Shown one piece after another: positions 1-9,094 of a stretch of DNA of 64,000 bases. Both the position numbers and the translations under genes were made by a program. Origin of the DNA: Spirosoma foliorum (GTDB taxonomy: Bacteria > Bacteroidota > Bacteroidia > Cytophagales > Spirosomataceae). The DNA lies in NCBI RefSeq assembly GCF_014117325.1, contig NZ_CP059732.1, positions 2,431,001 to 2,495,000 of the forward strand. The letters run 5' to 3'. The notes under the pieces are model-generated. The model worked only from the letters and a program-made list of their open reading frames with translations. It did not search any database and was not told where the DNA came from. The first letter of the stretch is position 1; each line of letters starts with the position of its first letter.

Positions 1-1
1 C

Positions 2-610
2 TATACGTCATCGGCAACCAATTTTAAAAAACTCTATACAGACCGTTATGATTTTAAAATTGTCCGATTTGAACAGCATACGCTCGAAGTAAAACCCGTT
101 TCTAAATTCTCGTCTGACTTCTTTGGCAGTGACGAGTCGATTTTGTTTAAACGACAGGAATACACGGCTGATACCACTATTCGGTTTGAGAAGCTTGTAT
201 TTTCTTCGGGCCTTTGTCATGGGTCGTGTCCTAAATATGAGTACGAATTGACTAATAAAAAGGTTTTTCGACTCCATATTATTACGGCTTTTGCGAACCA
301 TAGTTTTATCCGAGATTCGACGGCACAAGGTTATTTCATTGGGGAGGTCCCGGATAGTTTGTATCGAAAGGTGATCGATGCCTTACAAACCTGCTACCTG
401 CGGCAATTAACTGTGGAGCCTGCCCTATGTTGTGATGCCCCATTGAAAAAACTATCGATACAGTTCAATGGGCAGAAAAAAACAGTTGAGACTATGTTTC
501 CTCCGGTCGTTATGACCAAACTTTTGGCCGTTTTAAGTCAGGTTTATGAAGAAGCTCCTCGAAAACGTACGGACAGACCGTTTGATTTGGAACCGGAGAA
601 TCATAAATGA
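2..610 (+). CDS. DUF6438-like protein, 5' end cut by window edge
   Basis: The reading frame is open from the first bases of the window to a TGA at 608-610, so the N-terminus lies outside. The only internal start-like codon near the edge is a TTG at 143, and coding sequence continues upstream of it, so that is not the true start. The visible part has a GLCHGSCPKYEYEL segment, which matches the Cys-x-x-x-Cys-Pro-x-Tyr pattern I associate with DUF6438, a small domain of unknown function common in Bacteroidota. A further CC pair lies later. No signal peptide can be judged. The function is unknown; the domain call rests on motif memory. Confidence 0.6.
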   Translation, partial: YTSSATNFKKLYTDRYDFKIVRFEQHTLEVKPVSKFSSDFFGSDESILFKRQEYTADTTIRFEKLVFSSGLCHGSCPKYEYELTNKKVFRLHIITAFANHSFIRDSTAQGYFIGEVPDSLYRKVIDALQTCYLRQLTVEPALCCDAPLKKLSIQFNGQKKTVETMFPPVVMTKLLAVLSQVYEEAPRKRTDRPFDLEPENHK

Positions 611-712
611 GCTAATGATGCGGATAAAACTATTGTATCGTTCGGATTCGATGAAAATCCTACAAGTTGCAACAAAAAGGAAGCACTAGTTAGCGGCCTA
701 TTAATAAGCTCT

Positions 713-1492
713 ATGACTCAAATATTTATCAATAAAACGGCCCTGATTACAGGAGCTGGCATTGGCATTGGATTCGCCATAGCAAAAGCCTTAGTTCAAC
801 AGGGAGCCAATGTACTACTCAATGATTATGATGAGGAGGCAGCGCAAAAAGCGGTTGAAACGATTCGAGCAGAAAGTACAGCAGCTTCCGGCCAATGTGA
901 AGCCTACCCTGGCGATGCATCGAATGTAATCTTTATTCAACAGATGGTCGAAAAGGCCGTTAGTCTGTTTGGATCGGTCGATCTGGCGATTGCCAACGCG
1001 GGTATAACGATCTTTGGTGATATTTTTACGACTACGCCCGAAGCCTTTCAAAAAATTGTCGATCTAAATCTAAGAGGGAGCTTCTTCCTGGCGCAGACTG
1101 CAGCTAAACAAATGCGAGAGCAGGGTAAAGGCGGCAGCGTTCTGTTTATGTCGTCGGTAGTTGGGCATCAGGCGCACCCCGGTTTACCTGTGTACAGCAT
1201 GACAAAAGCGGGTTTGGAAATGCTGGCCAAACAACTCGTTATCGATTTTTCGCCCCTGGGTATTACAGTCAATGCGGTAGCACCGGGCGCTACCTTGACT
1301 GAGCGTACACTTGATGATCCGACCTACGTACCCATCTGGTCGCGTATTACGCCGATGGGTCGCCCAGGAACCGTAGATGATATTACGAATGCCGCTTTAT
1401 TTCTGTTGGCACCGGCATCGCGGCACATCACCGGACAAAGTCTGGTTGTCGATGGCGGCTGGACGAGTGTGAGCCCACCACCGGTTGAGTAA
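713..1492 (+). CDS. SDR family NAD(P)-dependent oxidoreductase
   Basis: This is a 259-residue classical short-chain dehydrogenase, cytoplasmic, expected to interconvert an alcohol and a ketone with NAD(P). The Rossmann TGAGIGIG motif is at residues 13-20, NAG at 95-97, Asn119, and the catalytic set Ser148, Tyr161 and Lys165 (YSMTK). The C-terminal GQSLVVDGG segment is typical of FabG/glucose-1-dehydrogenase-like members. Length is normal. Substrate cannot be read from the sequence. It stands alone, convergent with the EamA gene and separated from it by a perfect palindrome that probably ends both transcripts. Confidence 0.9.
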   Translation: MTQIFINKTALITGAGIGIGFAIAKALVQQGANVLLNDYDEEAAQKAVETIRAESTAASGQCEAYPGDASNVIFIQQMVEKAVSLFGSVDLAIANAGITIFGDIFTTTPEAFQKIVDLNLRGSFFLAQTAAKQMREQGKGGSVLFMSSVVGHQAHPGLPVYSMTKAGLEMLAKQLVIDFSPLGITVNAVAPGATLTERTLDDPTYVPIWSRITPMGRPGTVDDITNAALFLLAPASRHITGQSLVVDGGWTSVSPPPVE

Positions 1493-1494
1493 TG

Positions 1495-1571
1495 AATAAT
1501 GTTTAATGTAAAATGAATAATGGATAACATTTTATGCGCTATCCATTATTCATTTTACATTAAACATTATT
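1495..1571. terminator. Perfect 32-bp-arm inverted repeat, probable bidirectional terminator
   Basis: Left arm 1495-1526 and right arm 1540-1571 are exact reverse complements around a 13-base loop. It begins three bases after the SDR stop codon, and its right arm runs into the stop and last codon of the opposing EamA gene. It is AT-rich and built from ATTATTCATT/TTACATT words that recur at 15729-15805. Role as a terminator is inferred from its position between convergent genes. Confidence 0.7.
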
Positions 1572-2487
1572 TCCTTCCCAGTGTAATCAGAATAACACCG
1601 ATTAGGGCAATAACAGCGCCGACGAATGACTGGCTTGAGAAGATTTCACCGGCAAAGGTTGTTCCCAACAACATAGCCACAACGGGGTTTACGAACGCAT
1701 ACGTCGACAGCAATTGGGGAGATGCGTTACGAGCGAGCCAGGAGTACGAGGAGAACCCAATAATACTCCCAAAAATCACCAGATAAATCATGGACCCAAT
1801 CGCTTTGGATGGGGCGTCGAAGATGCTGAAAAGCGAAACCGGTTCTACCGCTAAGCTAAAAGGGAGTAAAACAAGTCCGCCAACAATCATCTGAATACCG
1901 CTTGAGATCGTGGGCGATGGCAGTGAAAGTCGGGGAGTGAGGAGTGTGCCAATGGCCCATACAAAGTTTCCGGCAGCTACCAGACCCACCCCAATTAATT
2001 TGGAATCAAGGTCACCCGTGCCTTGTAATTTATCGGGTTTGACCAGCAGATAAATACCGATTAACCCCACAACCAGCCCCGCCAGAGCCAGATTACTAGG
2101 CCGTTTCTTCCCGAATGAAACCCAGTTGAGGGTAAGCAAATAAACGGGTAGTAAGCCACCTAATAAGGCCGCCATACCACTCGGAATGTATTGTAATCCT
2201 GTTGATAGACAACCGTTTGAAATAGCGAGTAAGAGAATACCGATGATGCCTGCTGATTTCCATTCGGTTCGTGTAGGAGCGGGGGTGCCCGTCAGCCGTG
2301 CATAGCCATACAGAAGCGCTCCCGCAACTAGGTAACGTATGGATACCATGTACAGGGGAGGCATCTGTTCGGTCATGAAATGAATGAACAGATAGGTTGA
2401 TCCCCATAAAATATAGACCGAGATTAAATTCCCCCACAGAACAAAGCGGGTTGGTGAATTGGTAACAGGAGACGAAACAGCTTGCAT
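1567..2487 (-). CDS. EamA/DMT family permease
   Basis: This 306-residue polytopic inner-membrane protein has about ten hydrophobic segments in two repeated halves, the layout of two EamA domains (drug/metabolite transporter superfamily, RhaT/YdcZ-like exporters). The N-half has the WGSTYLFIHF segment and the C-half ends with a GVILITLGRK tail. Substrate is not predictable; members export metabolites, amino acids or drugs. It is monocistronic; the last codon and stop are part of the right arm of the 1495-1571 palindrome. Confidence 0.85.
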   Translation of the reverse strand: MQAVSSPVTNSPTRFVLWGNLISVYILWGSTYLFIHFMTEQMPPLYMVSIRYLVAGALLYGYARLTGTPAPTRTEWKSAGIIGILLLAISNGCLSTGLQYIPSGMAALLGGLLPVYLLTLNWVSFGKKRPSNLALAGLVVGLIGIYLLVKPDKLQGTGDLDSKLIGVGLVAAGNFVWAIGTLLTPRLSLPSPTISSGIQMIVGGLVLLPFSLAVEPVSLFSIFDAPSKAIGSMIYLVIFGSIIGFSSYSWLARNASPQLLSTYAFVNPVVAMLLGTTFAGEIFSSQSFVGAVIALIGVILITLGRK

Positions 2488-2607
2488 AGAAATACGTACT
2501 TACTACGCTTTCTTAACACCAAAAGATTGGATTTTTCTCCGTTGCCAGGCTATTATTTCGCTCTTTCTAAGATAGATTATGAAAAATCTAATCAGAATAT
2601 TATTTGG

Positions 2608-4032
2608 TTAATACTTTACTTCTGTGTTGTTGGCTTCTAACTGTTTAATCTGAGAAGCATACGGACTGCTCATGGCTTCTCGGCCCCACAGTGGATTGCT
2701 ACTCATGTATACATGCTTGAGGTTCTTTAACGACAATAAAACTGTCGGAAAATCCTGGAGATTGTTATTGTTCAACGAGAGTTCTTCCAGTCCAGATAAA
2801 GCGCCCAATACGCTTGGCGCAGTAATTAACTCATTGTATCCCAGGTCTAGAACGTGTAAGCGCTGTAGCCGCTTCAATTTCGTGGGTAACTGGTTGAGGT
2901 GGTTATGATGGGCATACAAGACTTGTAGCCGACGCAATTTTGCAAAAGACACAGGTATCTCTTTCAGGTTGTTATGAGCGATGGCTAACTGCTCAAGCCG
3001 TTTCATTCGCCCAAGCTGGCGCGGTAATTCGGTGAACTTGTTGTAGTATAAATCCAGCACTTTTACATGTTTCAGCCGGCCTATGGTTTTGGGGATTTGG
3101 GTCAGACCGACGTTATAGAGATTTAAATCATTCAGTTGGCGAAGTGAATGCAAAGGCTTTAGGTTTAAATCAACCAGATCATTGTTACCCAGCCACAAAC
3201 TCTCGAGTCGGCGATTTTGGCTAATCGAGGCTGGTATGCCGGTCAACGAATTGCGTTGAAGATTGATCGATTTTACAACCTTGTTTCGGGTGAAAAACAG
3301 ACTGTCTTCCGTTAGTCGATTCGATAGCAGGTTAAGTCGTTGTAACTTAGGAAGTGCTGTTACTTTGGCGGGTAGGGACGTTAAGTAGTTTCCTCCCAGA
3401 TGAATTTCTTCAACATTGGTGAAGCGGTAAATGACGTCCGGTACTTGTTCGAGTTCTAAGCCACCAAATGAAATGGTCTTTACAGTATCGGGGCGTGTCG
3501 TTTGATTTGCCGAAGCCAGATCACCAATAACCCCGCGACCTTTGGGTAGTTTTCGGGAGGACGGGCCTGTAATAATTAGTACGCCACCTAGTCGAAATGG
3601 CGACCAAACGTACCTTGACGAGACCGGGAGAGCATGTTGGTTAAGGTACTCAGTTAGCAACGTGATTAGCGTTTGTTCTTTCTCTTTTGGAAGTCGTGTC
3701 GTAGGTCTCGAAAATTGCGAATATTGGTAAAGCAACCAATCCGCATGGCCATCGGCTCGAAAAAAGACTTCGGTGTTCCAGATGATGGAGCTATCGGGGC
3801 GGAAGTTTCTTTTTTTTAGGAAACGTCTGAAGTCACCCCAGTAATCTTCTAGCAATTTCTGGAAGACAAGATCACGAAGCGTAGCCCGCTCTCGGAGAGA
3901 AACCGCCTGAGGGTACTCTTTACTAAGCGTTTTGTAAGCTACCGAGCTATCACTCATAGGCCGAACGTTGACCTGAGCTTTTCCAGATACCGTTATCAAC
4001 CCAAATAATACGAGTAACAAATACTTTTTCAT
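2608..4032 (-). CDS. Exported leucine-rich-repeat protein
   Basis: This 474-residue protein starts with a Sec signal peptide (MKKYLLLVLFGLITVSGKAQ). Roughly 150 residues without recognisable repeats follow, then from about residue 190 to the end a run of some eleven leucine-rich repeats with the consensus LxxLxxLxLxxNxLxxLP, as in bacterial LRR and plant-type intracellular LRR proteins. Such arrays bind other proteins or surface ligands; the partner is unknown. There is no T9SS sorting domain and no transmembrane anchor. The start is set by the signal peptide. It lies downstream of the M16 protease gene, across a large palindrome. Confidence 0.8.
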   Translation of the reverse strand: MKKYLLLVLFGLITVSGKAQVNVRPMSDSSVAYKTLSKEYPQAVSLRERATLRDLVFQKLLEDYWGDFRRFLKKRNFRPDSSIIWNTEVFFRADGHADWLLYQYSQFSRPTTRLPKEKEQTLITLLTEYLNQHALPVSSRYVWSPFRLGGVLIITGPSSRKLPKGRGVIGDLASANQTTRPDTVKTISFGGLELEQVPDVIYRFTNVEEIHLGGNYLTSLPAKVTALPKLQRLNLLSNRLTEDSLFFTRNKVVKSINLQRNSLTGIPASISQNRRLESLWLGNNDLVDLNLKPLHSLRQLNDLNLYNVGLTQIPKTIGRLKHVKVLDLYYNKFTELPRQLGRMKRLEQLAIAHNNLKEIPVSFAKLRRLQVLYAHHNHLNQLPTKLKRLQRLHVLDLGYNELITAPSVLGALSGLEELSLNNNNLQDFPTVLLSLKNLKHVYMSSNPLWGREAMSSPYASQIKQLEANNTEVKY

Positions 4033-4090
4033 AGTGAAACGTAAAATTTAGGTGAATAACGATATTTATAGTTGATATGCCAAAAAAGAA

Positions 4091-4194
4091 CCGGGATTTA
4101 TTTGATTTTACTGATTGACTGTGATTTCTTTTTTTCGGCTTTGCCGAAGAGAATATAAAATCACAGTCGGTCAGTAAAATCAAATAAATCCCGG
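4091..4194. repeat. Large inverted repeat with 35-bp arms (CCGGGATTTATTTGATTTT family)
   Basis: Arms at 4091-4125 and 4160-4194 pair at 33 of 35 positions. The spacer holds a smaller hairpin (TTCGGC/GCCGAA). It lies just beyond the 3' end of the M16 protease gene and upstream of the LRR gene, so it may end the protease transcript. A decayed relative sits at 15043-15172. Confidence 0.7.
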
Positions 4195-4216
4195 CGGGGC
4201 CGCCCGCGCGGTCTGA

Positions 4217-7108
4217 TTAATTCTTACCGCCACTCACCGACGAAGCCGGTGTTTTCTCGGCGGCTTTCTTGGCCGCTTTGGCAAAATCACCGGCCCGGAT
4301 GATCGAGATTTTCGATGGGTCGATGTGCTTTTTCATGGCTGCATTGATCTGTTCGGGAGTCACGCTTTCTAATTTCTTCTCGAAATCAGCATCCCAGTTC
4401 ATGGTCCGATTCAGATACAAGTAGTTGTTTAACGTACTGGACAAACCAGCATCCTGTGCCCGCGAAACCATTCGGGATTGCAACAGACCCGAACGGGCCG
4501 CTTTAAGTTCGTCGGCTGTAAAACCATCTTTCACAACTTTCTCCATTTCTTCGCGGAAGGCCTTTTCTAGCCGTTCAGCGTTTTCTGGGTTATAGATCGC
4601 ATAGGTCATAAACATACCCGTTTTGTCCCAGGGGTTGGCCTGAAGCTGCGAACCTACCCCGTAACTGATACCTTCTTTCTGACGAATACGAACTGCTAAG
4701 CGCGAGTTCAGGAAGCCACCACCAAGCATGTAGTTGCCCAGAACCAAAGCTGGATAATCAGGATCATCGTCGCGCAGCGGAATATTTACACCTGCCACCA
4801 TGAATGCATTAGCCTTGTCGGGCGCTTCGATGCTTTGGGGCGTTGGTTTGATATCGTTATAGGTTGAAACCAACCGGCTGAAAGGTTTCTTCGCTTTCCA
4901 GGTGCCCAATTCATCGGTAATTACTTTCCGAACAGGGGTTTCGTCAAAATCTCCAACAATCGACATGGTTGCGTTCTGAGCACCATAAAAGTCTTTGTGG
5001 AATTGTTTCAGATCATCGAGCTTCAACGCCTTTACATCCGCAACATCTTCATCCGGCGTAGAGGTGTACCGGATATCTTCTTTCGGATATGGGGTCATCT
5101 GGCGTTGGAATGCAGTAAAGGCAAGGCTCTGTGGTTCTGAACGTTGCGACTCAATTTGTGCCATTTGTTCCTGCTTCAGTTTTTCGAATTCGTTGGCATC
5201 AAAAGCCGGATGCTTGAGCATATCACTCACAATACGGATAACAGCGGGCAGATTTTCTTTGGTCGTTTTGATGGTGATATTAACCTGATTGCCGCCACCA
5301 AACACGCCAACCTGCGCTTTCAGTTTATCGAACTCTTCTTTGATCTGTTGCCGAGTACGGGTTGTCGTACCGCGGTCGAGCATCGAAGCCGTGAACACCG
5401 AAATGGCGCTCTTATTCATAAGGCTTTTCTGATCACCATAGCGAAGCGTCAGACGGGCGTTAACTTCGTTACCGCGGGTTGATTTAGGTAACAGAGCCAG
5501 TTCGATACTGTTGGGTTGCTCAATCCGGCGGGTACGGCCATCAATATTAGCGGGTGATGGGTCGAACGCTTCACCACTGGCAATCACAGCGCGACCTTTG
5601 TAGTTTTTCACTAACGACTCCATGCTTGGCGCTTCAGGTGTTTCAACACGATCGGGAGCGGCTTCGGGAATGAACTCACCTACAGTACGGTTCGATGGTT
5701 TGAAATAATATTTAGCCACCCGTTGTACATCGGCAGGCGTTACTTTTTCAAGGGCATCTCGGTAGAGGAAACCTAAACGCCAGTCGCCCGTAGCAATGTA
5801 TTCGCTCAATGTACGACCCAGGCGTTCAACGTCTTTAAAGCTGATTTCCACATCTTTCAACAACTTTGCCTTGGCGCGCTCCACTTCCTCTTTCGTTGGC
5901 GTTTTAATCGATACTGAATCAAGTGTGCCGAGTAGGGTTGCTTTGGCATCAGCAAGCGATTTTTCTTTCAGTAACTCAGCCGCGAAATATACATAGCCTG
6001 GATCTTTCGTCATGAACGAATAGCCATACTCCTGCGATGCTTTCTTGGTTTCGATCAGCGATTTATACAATCGACCACTAGGCTCATCGGTTAGCAGATC
6101 GGTTAGTACGTCCATCGCCGGATAATCGGGGTGCGAGCTTGGCATGATGTGATACAAGGCCGAAACTACTTTCGTATCGCCCACACGACGAAGCGTTACA
6201 CTGCGCTCTCCATCCTGAATGGGTTCGACACTGTACGTTGGTTGCAACACCCGCGTTGGGCGAGGAATGGCTCCAAAGTACTCTTTAACGAGAGAAAGCA
6301 CTTTCGATTCGTCGATCTTTCCGGCTACGACCAACACTGCATTATCAGGCTGATAGTATTTTTTGTAAAATTCCTGTAGGTTTTCAATGGGGACTTTTTC
6401 GAGGTCGGAGCGGTTACCGATAGTCGATTTGCCGTAATTGTGCCACAAATAAGCCGATGAAACAACACGCTCATTCAGTACGTTTTGTGGAGAGTTCTCA
6501 CGCATTTCGAACTCATTCCGAACCACCGAAAATTCGGTTTCAAGATCGCTTTTCTTGATGAAACTGTTAATCATCCGATCGGCTTCCAGATCAAGCGCCC
6601 ACTTCAGGTTTTCGTCGGTGGCAGCAAATGTTTCAAAATAGTTTGTGCGGTCGAGCCAGGTCGAGCCGTTCGGGCGTGCGCCGTGTGAGGTCAGTTCCTG
6701 CGGAATATTGGTGTGTTTGGTCGAGCCTTTAAACACCATGTGCTCTAATAAGTGAGCCATGCCTGTTTCGCCCAGACCTTCGTGCCGGGAACCAACCAGA
6801 TACGTAATATTGACAGTAACGGTTGGTTTCGATTGGTCAGGGAAGAGCAATACTTTAAGGCCATTCTTCAGATTGTATTCTGTGATGCCCTCAACAGACG
6901 CGCCCTTGGTAATACCTTCAGGAATAGTTACGGCTGCTGGAAGGGAAACCCTAGAGAAGGTGGTAGTGGATTTCGTGACTTCAGGGGATGCTGGCTTGTC
7001 CTGGGCAGACGAGAAGGTTAAGCTACCGACCACTAATGTTGTAGCTAGCGTGCCCATTCGAAACCATCCGGTCGGGGTTAGTCCAGTCGGGATAAGGTTA
7101 TTTCGCAT
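4217..7108 (-). CDS. M16 family zinc metalloprotease (two-halved, pitrilysin/PqqL-like)
   Basis: This 963-residue protein has an N-terminal hydrophobic segment (about residues 18-36, ending FSSAQ) consistent with export. The first M16 half carries the inverse zinc motif HLLEH at residues 119-123, with a downstream Glu-containing RNEFEM segment expected to give the third zinc ligand. The second half resembles M16 domains but lacks the HxxEH motif, as is usual in two-domain members where it only shapes the chamber. It probably degrades peptides in the periplasm. Length is typical for the PqqL/YhjJ-like class. It is monocistronic, with a 500-base region upstream. Confidence 0.92.
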   Translation of the reverse strand: MRNNLIPTGLTPTGWFRMGTLATTLVVGSLTFSSAQDKPASPEVTKSTTTFSRVSLPAAVTIPEGITKGASVEGITEYNLKNGLKVLLFPDQSKPTVTVNITYLVGSRHEGLGETGMAHLLEHMVFKGSTKHTNIPQELTSHGARPNGSTWLDRTNYFETFAATDENLKWALDLEADRMINSFIKKSDLETEFSVVRNEFEMRENSPQNVLNERVVSSAYLWHNYGKSTIGNRSDLEKVPIENLQEFYKKYYQPDNAVLVVAGKIDESKVLSLVKEYFGAIPRPTRVLQPTYSVEPIQDGERSVTLRRVGDTKVVSALYHIMPSSHPDYPAMDVLTDLLTDEPSGRLYKSLIETKKASQEYGYSFMTKDPGYVYFAAELLKEKSLADAKATLLGTLDSVSIKTPTKEEVERAKAKLLKDVEISFKDVERLGRTLSEYIATGDWRLGFLYRDALEKVTPADVQRVAKYYFKPSNRTVGEFIPEAAPDRVETPEAPSMESLVKNYKGRAVIASGEAFDPSPANIDGRTRRIEQPNSIELALLPKSTRGNEVNARLTLRYGDQKSLMNKSAISVFTASMLDRGTTTRTRQQIKEEFDKLKAQVGVFGGGNQVNITIKTTKENLPAVIRIVSDMLKHPAFDANEFEKLKQEQMAQIESQRSEPQSLAFTAFQRQMTPYPKEDIRYTSTPDEDVADVKALKLDDLKQFHKDFYGAQNATMSIVGDFDETPVRKVITDELGTWKAKKPFSRLVSTYNDIKPTPQSIEAPDKANAFMVAGVNIPLRDDDPDYPALVLGNYMLGGGFLNSRLAVRIRQKEGISYGVGSQLQANPWDKTGMFMTYAIYNPENAERLEKAFREEMEKVVKDGFTADELKAARSGLLQSRMVSRAQDAGLSSTLNNYLYLNRTMNWDADFEKKLESVTPEQINAAMKKHIDPSKISIIRAGDFAKAAKKAAEKTPASSVSGGKN

Positions 7109-7677
7109 AAAAAAACAGTTAGTTGGGTACTGAAAAAACTAATCTTGTATAGATAAGAATAAATAAAGTTGCAATCAACAGGTTTTACAGCGACTTGCAA
7201 AAAAATAGGATGAGCGGTTGCTTTAGATCCTGCTCACCAAATCCTGAACAGATGCGACTTTAGTAATGCAGTTGGGTAAGGCAACCAGGTTGTACAAACG
7301 GGCTTGCTTAGCTAGGATTGGCTTAAGGGTGGTGAACATAATGATGTGATTTATAGGGTAAGGTGAACTAGGTGTATAGTTACAAAGAAACTGAATAGGA
7401 TGTATGATTTTTTATTTTTTTAACAGTGCTGATGTAATTCGCTACTGTCTGTAGCTGTGATACTTACGAGGAGATTAGACTCCAATTAAGTCATTACTAA
7501 CCAGTTGGCATACTTCTATCGGCAAAGGAGTCGAGGGGTTGGATTAGAGGAAGTACTGCTAATCCCTGATCGTAAATGTAGCTGTGAAAGGTGGGGTAAT
7601 AGATCGTTTTTTTGTCAGTAGAAAAGGAAGGAGATCGTTTTTATCATACATATCACCCTCATTTATTCGCCCTTAAA
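7109..7677. other. Intergenic region between divergent genes, with one possible 38-codon ORF
   Basis: This 569-base stretch separates the divergent M16 protease and TIM-barrel genes and should hold both promoters. I see no clear consensus promoter. On the minus strand, 7223-7339 encodes an uninterrupted 38-codon frame beginning MFTTLKPILAKQARLYNL; it has no strong ribosome-binding site. The frame upstream of the TIM-barrel ATG stays open to a TTG at 7612, but those codons are not protein-like. Confidence 0.4.
7223..7339 (-). CDS. Possible small protein, 38 aa
   Basis: An ATG-initiated frame of 38 codons encodes a basic, leucine-rich peptide (MFTTLKPILAKQARLYNL..., ending VQDLVSRI) with a TAA stop. 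Composition is plausible for a real small protein and codon choice resembles the neighbours, but there is no family I recognise and no convincing Shine-Dalgarno or promoter. It could be a chance frame. Confidence 0.25.
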   Translation of the reverse strand: MFTTLKPILAKQARLYNLVALPNCITKVASVQDLVSRI

Positions 7678-8529
7678 ATGACCTCACGTCGATCCTTCCT
7701 GAAAAGCGCAGGTGGCTCTATGGCCCTTGCTAGCCTAAATCCTGTTAGCCCTATTGATGCCCAGCATGCTGCCAACGATGACCTGTTTAAATTAGGTATG
7801 GCTGGATTCAGCTTTGTTAATTTCAAGCTGGACGAGTCTCTGGCTATGATGCGGAAAACAGGCGTACACTACCTGTGTATCAAAGATTTCCATCTCCCTT
7901 ATGCCAGTACTGCCGAGGAAATTGCCGCTTTTCATGAAAAATTAAAGCAGTCGGAGGTTACGGGTTACGCAGTTGGGCCTATTTATATGAAAACGAAGCA
8001 GGACATTGACAACGGCTTCGACTATGCAAAACGAGTAGGCGTCAACATGATTATCGGCATTCCGAACCCTGAAGACCTGCCTTATATCGACAAGAAAGTG
8101 AAGGAATTTAACTTTCGGTATGCAATCCATAATCACGGTCCTGATATTCAATTGTTTCCGAATGCGAAATCTGTCTATGACGCCGTTAAAGACCTTGACC
8201 CCCGAATGGGTCTTTGTTTCGATATGGGGCACGATAAACGGTACGGCGATGATCCAATTGCTGATTTGGAGAAGTACGCCAAACGTATTTTCGATATTCA
8301 CCTGAAAAACGTGACAGCAGCCTCTAAATCAGGTACGACCTGCGAACTGGGCCGGGGCGTTATTGACATTCCTGCCTTCGTGAGTATGTTACGAAAAGTA
8401 AAATACGACGGCTGTTGCAGCCTGGAATACGAAAAAGATATGAAAGATCCGCTCGCGGGAATTGCCGAATCGGTCGGATACTTTAAAGGCGTTTGCGACG
8501 CAACGAAACAAGGGAAGAGGAAAGCATAA
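7678..8529 (+). CDS. Tat-exported sugar phosphate isomerase/epimerase-like TIM barrel
   Basis: From the ATG at 7678 the protein is 283 residues and starts MTSRRSFLKSAGG, a textbook twin-arginine signal (SRRSFLK, residues 3-9); the TTG at 7612 would bury it, so I reject it. The rest is an AP-endonuclease-2/xylose-isomerase-like barrel (PF01261 fold) with probable metal ligands in the AIHNHG, CFDMGHD, DIHLKN and SLEYEKD segments. Export to the periplasm with a folded, probably metal-bound core is expected. Such proteins act on sugars or oxidised sugars, often beside Gfo/Idh/MocA enzymes; here only a stump of such an enzyme follows. Confidence 0.85.
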   Translation: MTSRRSFLKSAGGSMALASLNPVSPIDAQHAANDDLFKLGMAGFSFVNFKLDESLAMMRKTGVHYLCIKDFHLPYASTAEEIAAFHEKLKQSEVTGYAVGPIYMKTKQDIDNGFDYAKRVGVNMIIGIPNPEDLPYIDKKVKEFNFRYAIHNHGPDIQLFPNAKSVYDAVKDLDPRMGLCFDMGHDKRYGDDPIADLEKYAKRIFDIHLKNVTAASKSGTTCELGRGVIDIPAFVSMLRKVKYDGCCSLEYEKDMKDPLAGIAESVGYFKGVCDATKQGKRKA

Positions 8530-8548
8530 AATGAGTTTAAAGTTCGTG

Positions 8549-8618
8549 GTTTGAAGTTTGAGGTTAGTGAACCGGTTCGCATAATTATTATCGCGTTAGC
8601 TAACCTTAAACCTCAAAC
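8549..8618. repeat. Imperfect inverted repeat (GTTTGAGGTT family)
   Basis: Arms 8549-8571 and 8596-8618 pair at 19 of 23 positions. It lies 20 bases after the TIM-barrel stop codon and ends exactly where coding similarity of the Gfo/Idh/MocA stump begins (about 8621). It may be a terminator or the footprint of the event that removed the front of the downstream gene. Confidence 0.55.
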
Positions 8619-8620
8619 AC

Positions 8621-8977
8621 GGAACCGAAGGAACCGTTTATGTTGACCGAAATGGCTATACGCTGTATAGCCGGGATGGCAAGGTTGTTAAAGATAGTAA
8701 GTCGAAGGAGAAAGAAGCAGGAACAGCTTTAGGGGGTGGTGGCGATATGACGACCCGGCATATGGTCAACTTCTTTGAGGCTATTCGGGGTAAAGCTAAA
8801 CAGAATTCAACCATCGAGCAGGGTGCCCGGAGTACGTTGTTGTGCCACTTGGCCAACATTGCTTATCGAACCAATAAATCATTTTCGGTCGACTCAAAGA
8901 ACGGACATATCAAAGACGCTGATGCCATGAAATTGTGGAGTCGTCAGTACGAAAAAGGCTGGGAGCCACCAATGTAA
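8621..8977 (+). pseudogene. C-terminal remnant of a Gfo/Idh/MocA family oxidoreductase
   Basis: One frame from 8621 to the TAA at 8975-8977 reads GTEGTVYVDRNGYTLYSRDG, then MTTRHMVNFFEAIRG and NSTIEQGARSTLLCHLANIA, and ends EKGWEPPM. This is the usual C-terminal end of exported Gfo/Idh/MocA dehydrogenases (substrate-domain strand, the HMVNFFEAIR helix, and the terminal helix). The Rossmann N-terminal part, about 300 residues, is missing; coding similarity stops at the palindrome at 8549-8618. The ATG at 8747 would give only 76 residues. I call it a truncated gene, not a functional small protein. Confidence 0.75.
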
Positions 8978-9094
8978 GTGCAAAGAGGATCAACTAGTTC
9001 ACTAGCAAGAGTAGTTCAAATGGTGAAAAATGTACCTTTCTGCACAACTACCCGATGTAAGAGTGCCTGGTGGACATGACTCGTCGGCGTAGCT

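Noticed and set aside
5144..5482. 112-codon plus-strand frame inside the M16 protease gene
   Set aside because: It lies fully antisense to a strongly supported protease; composition is not protein-like and no motif is seen.
7612..7677. N-terminal extension of the first TIM barrel from the TTG at 7612
   Set aside because: It would bury the twin-arginine signal and the extra residues look random.
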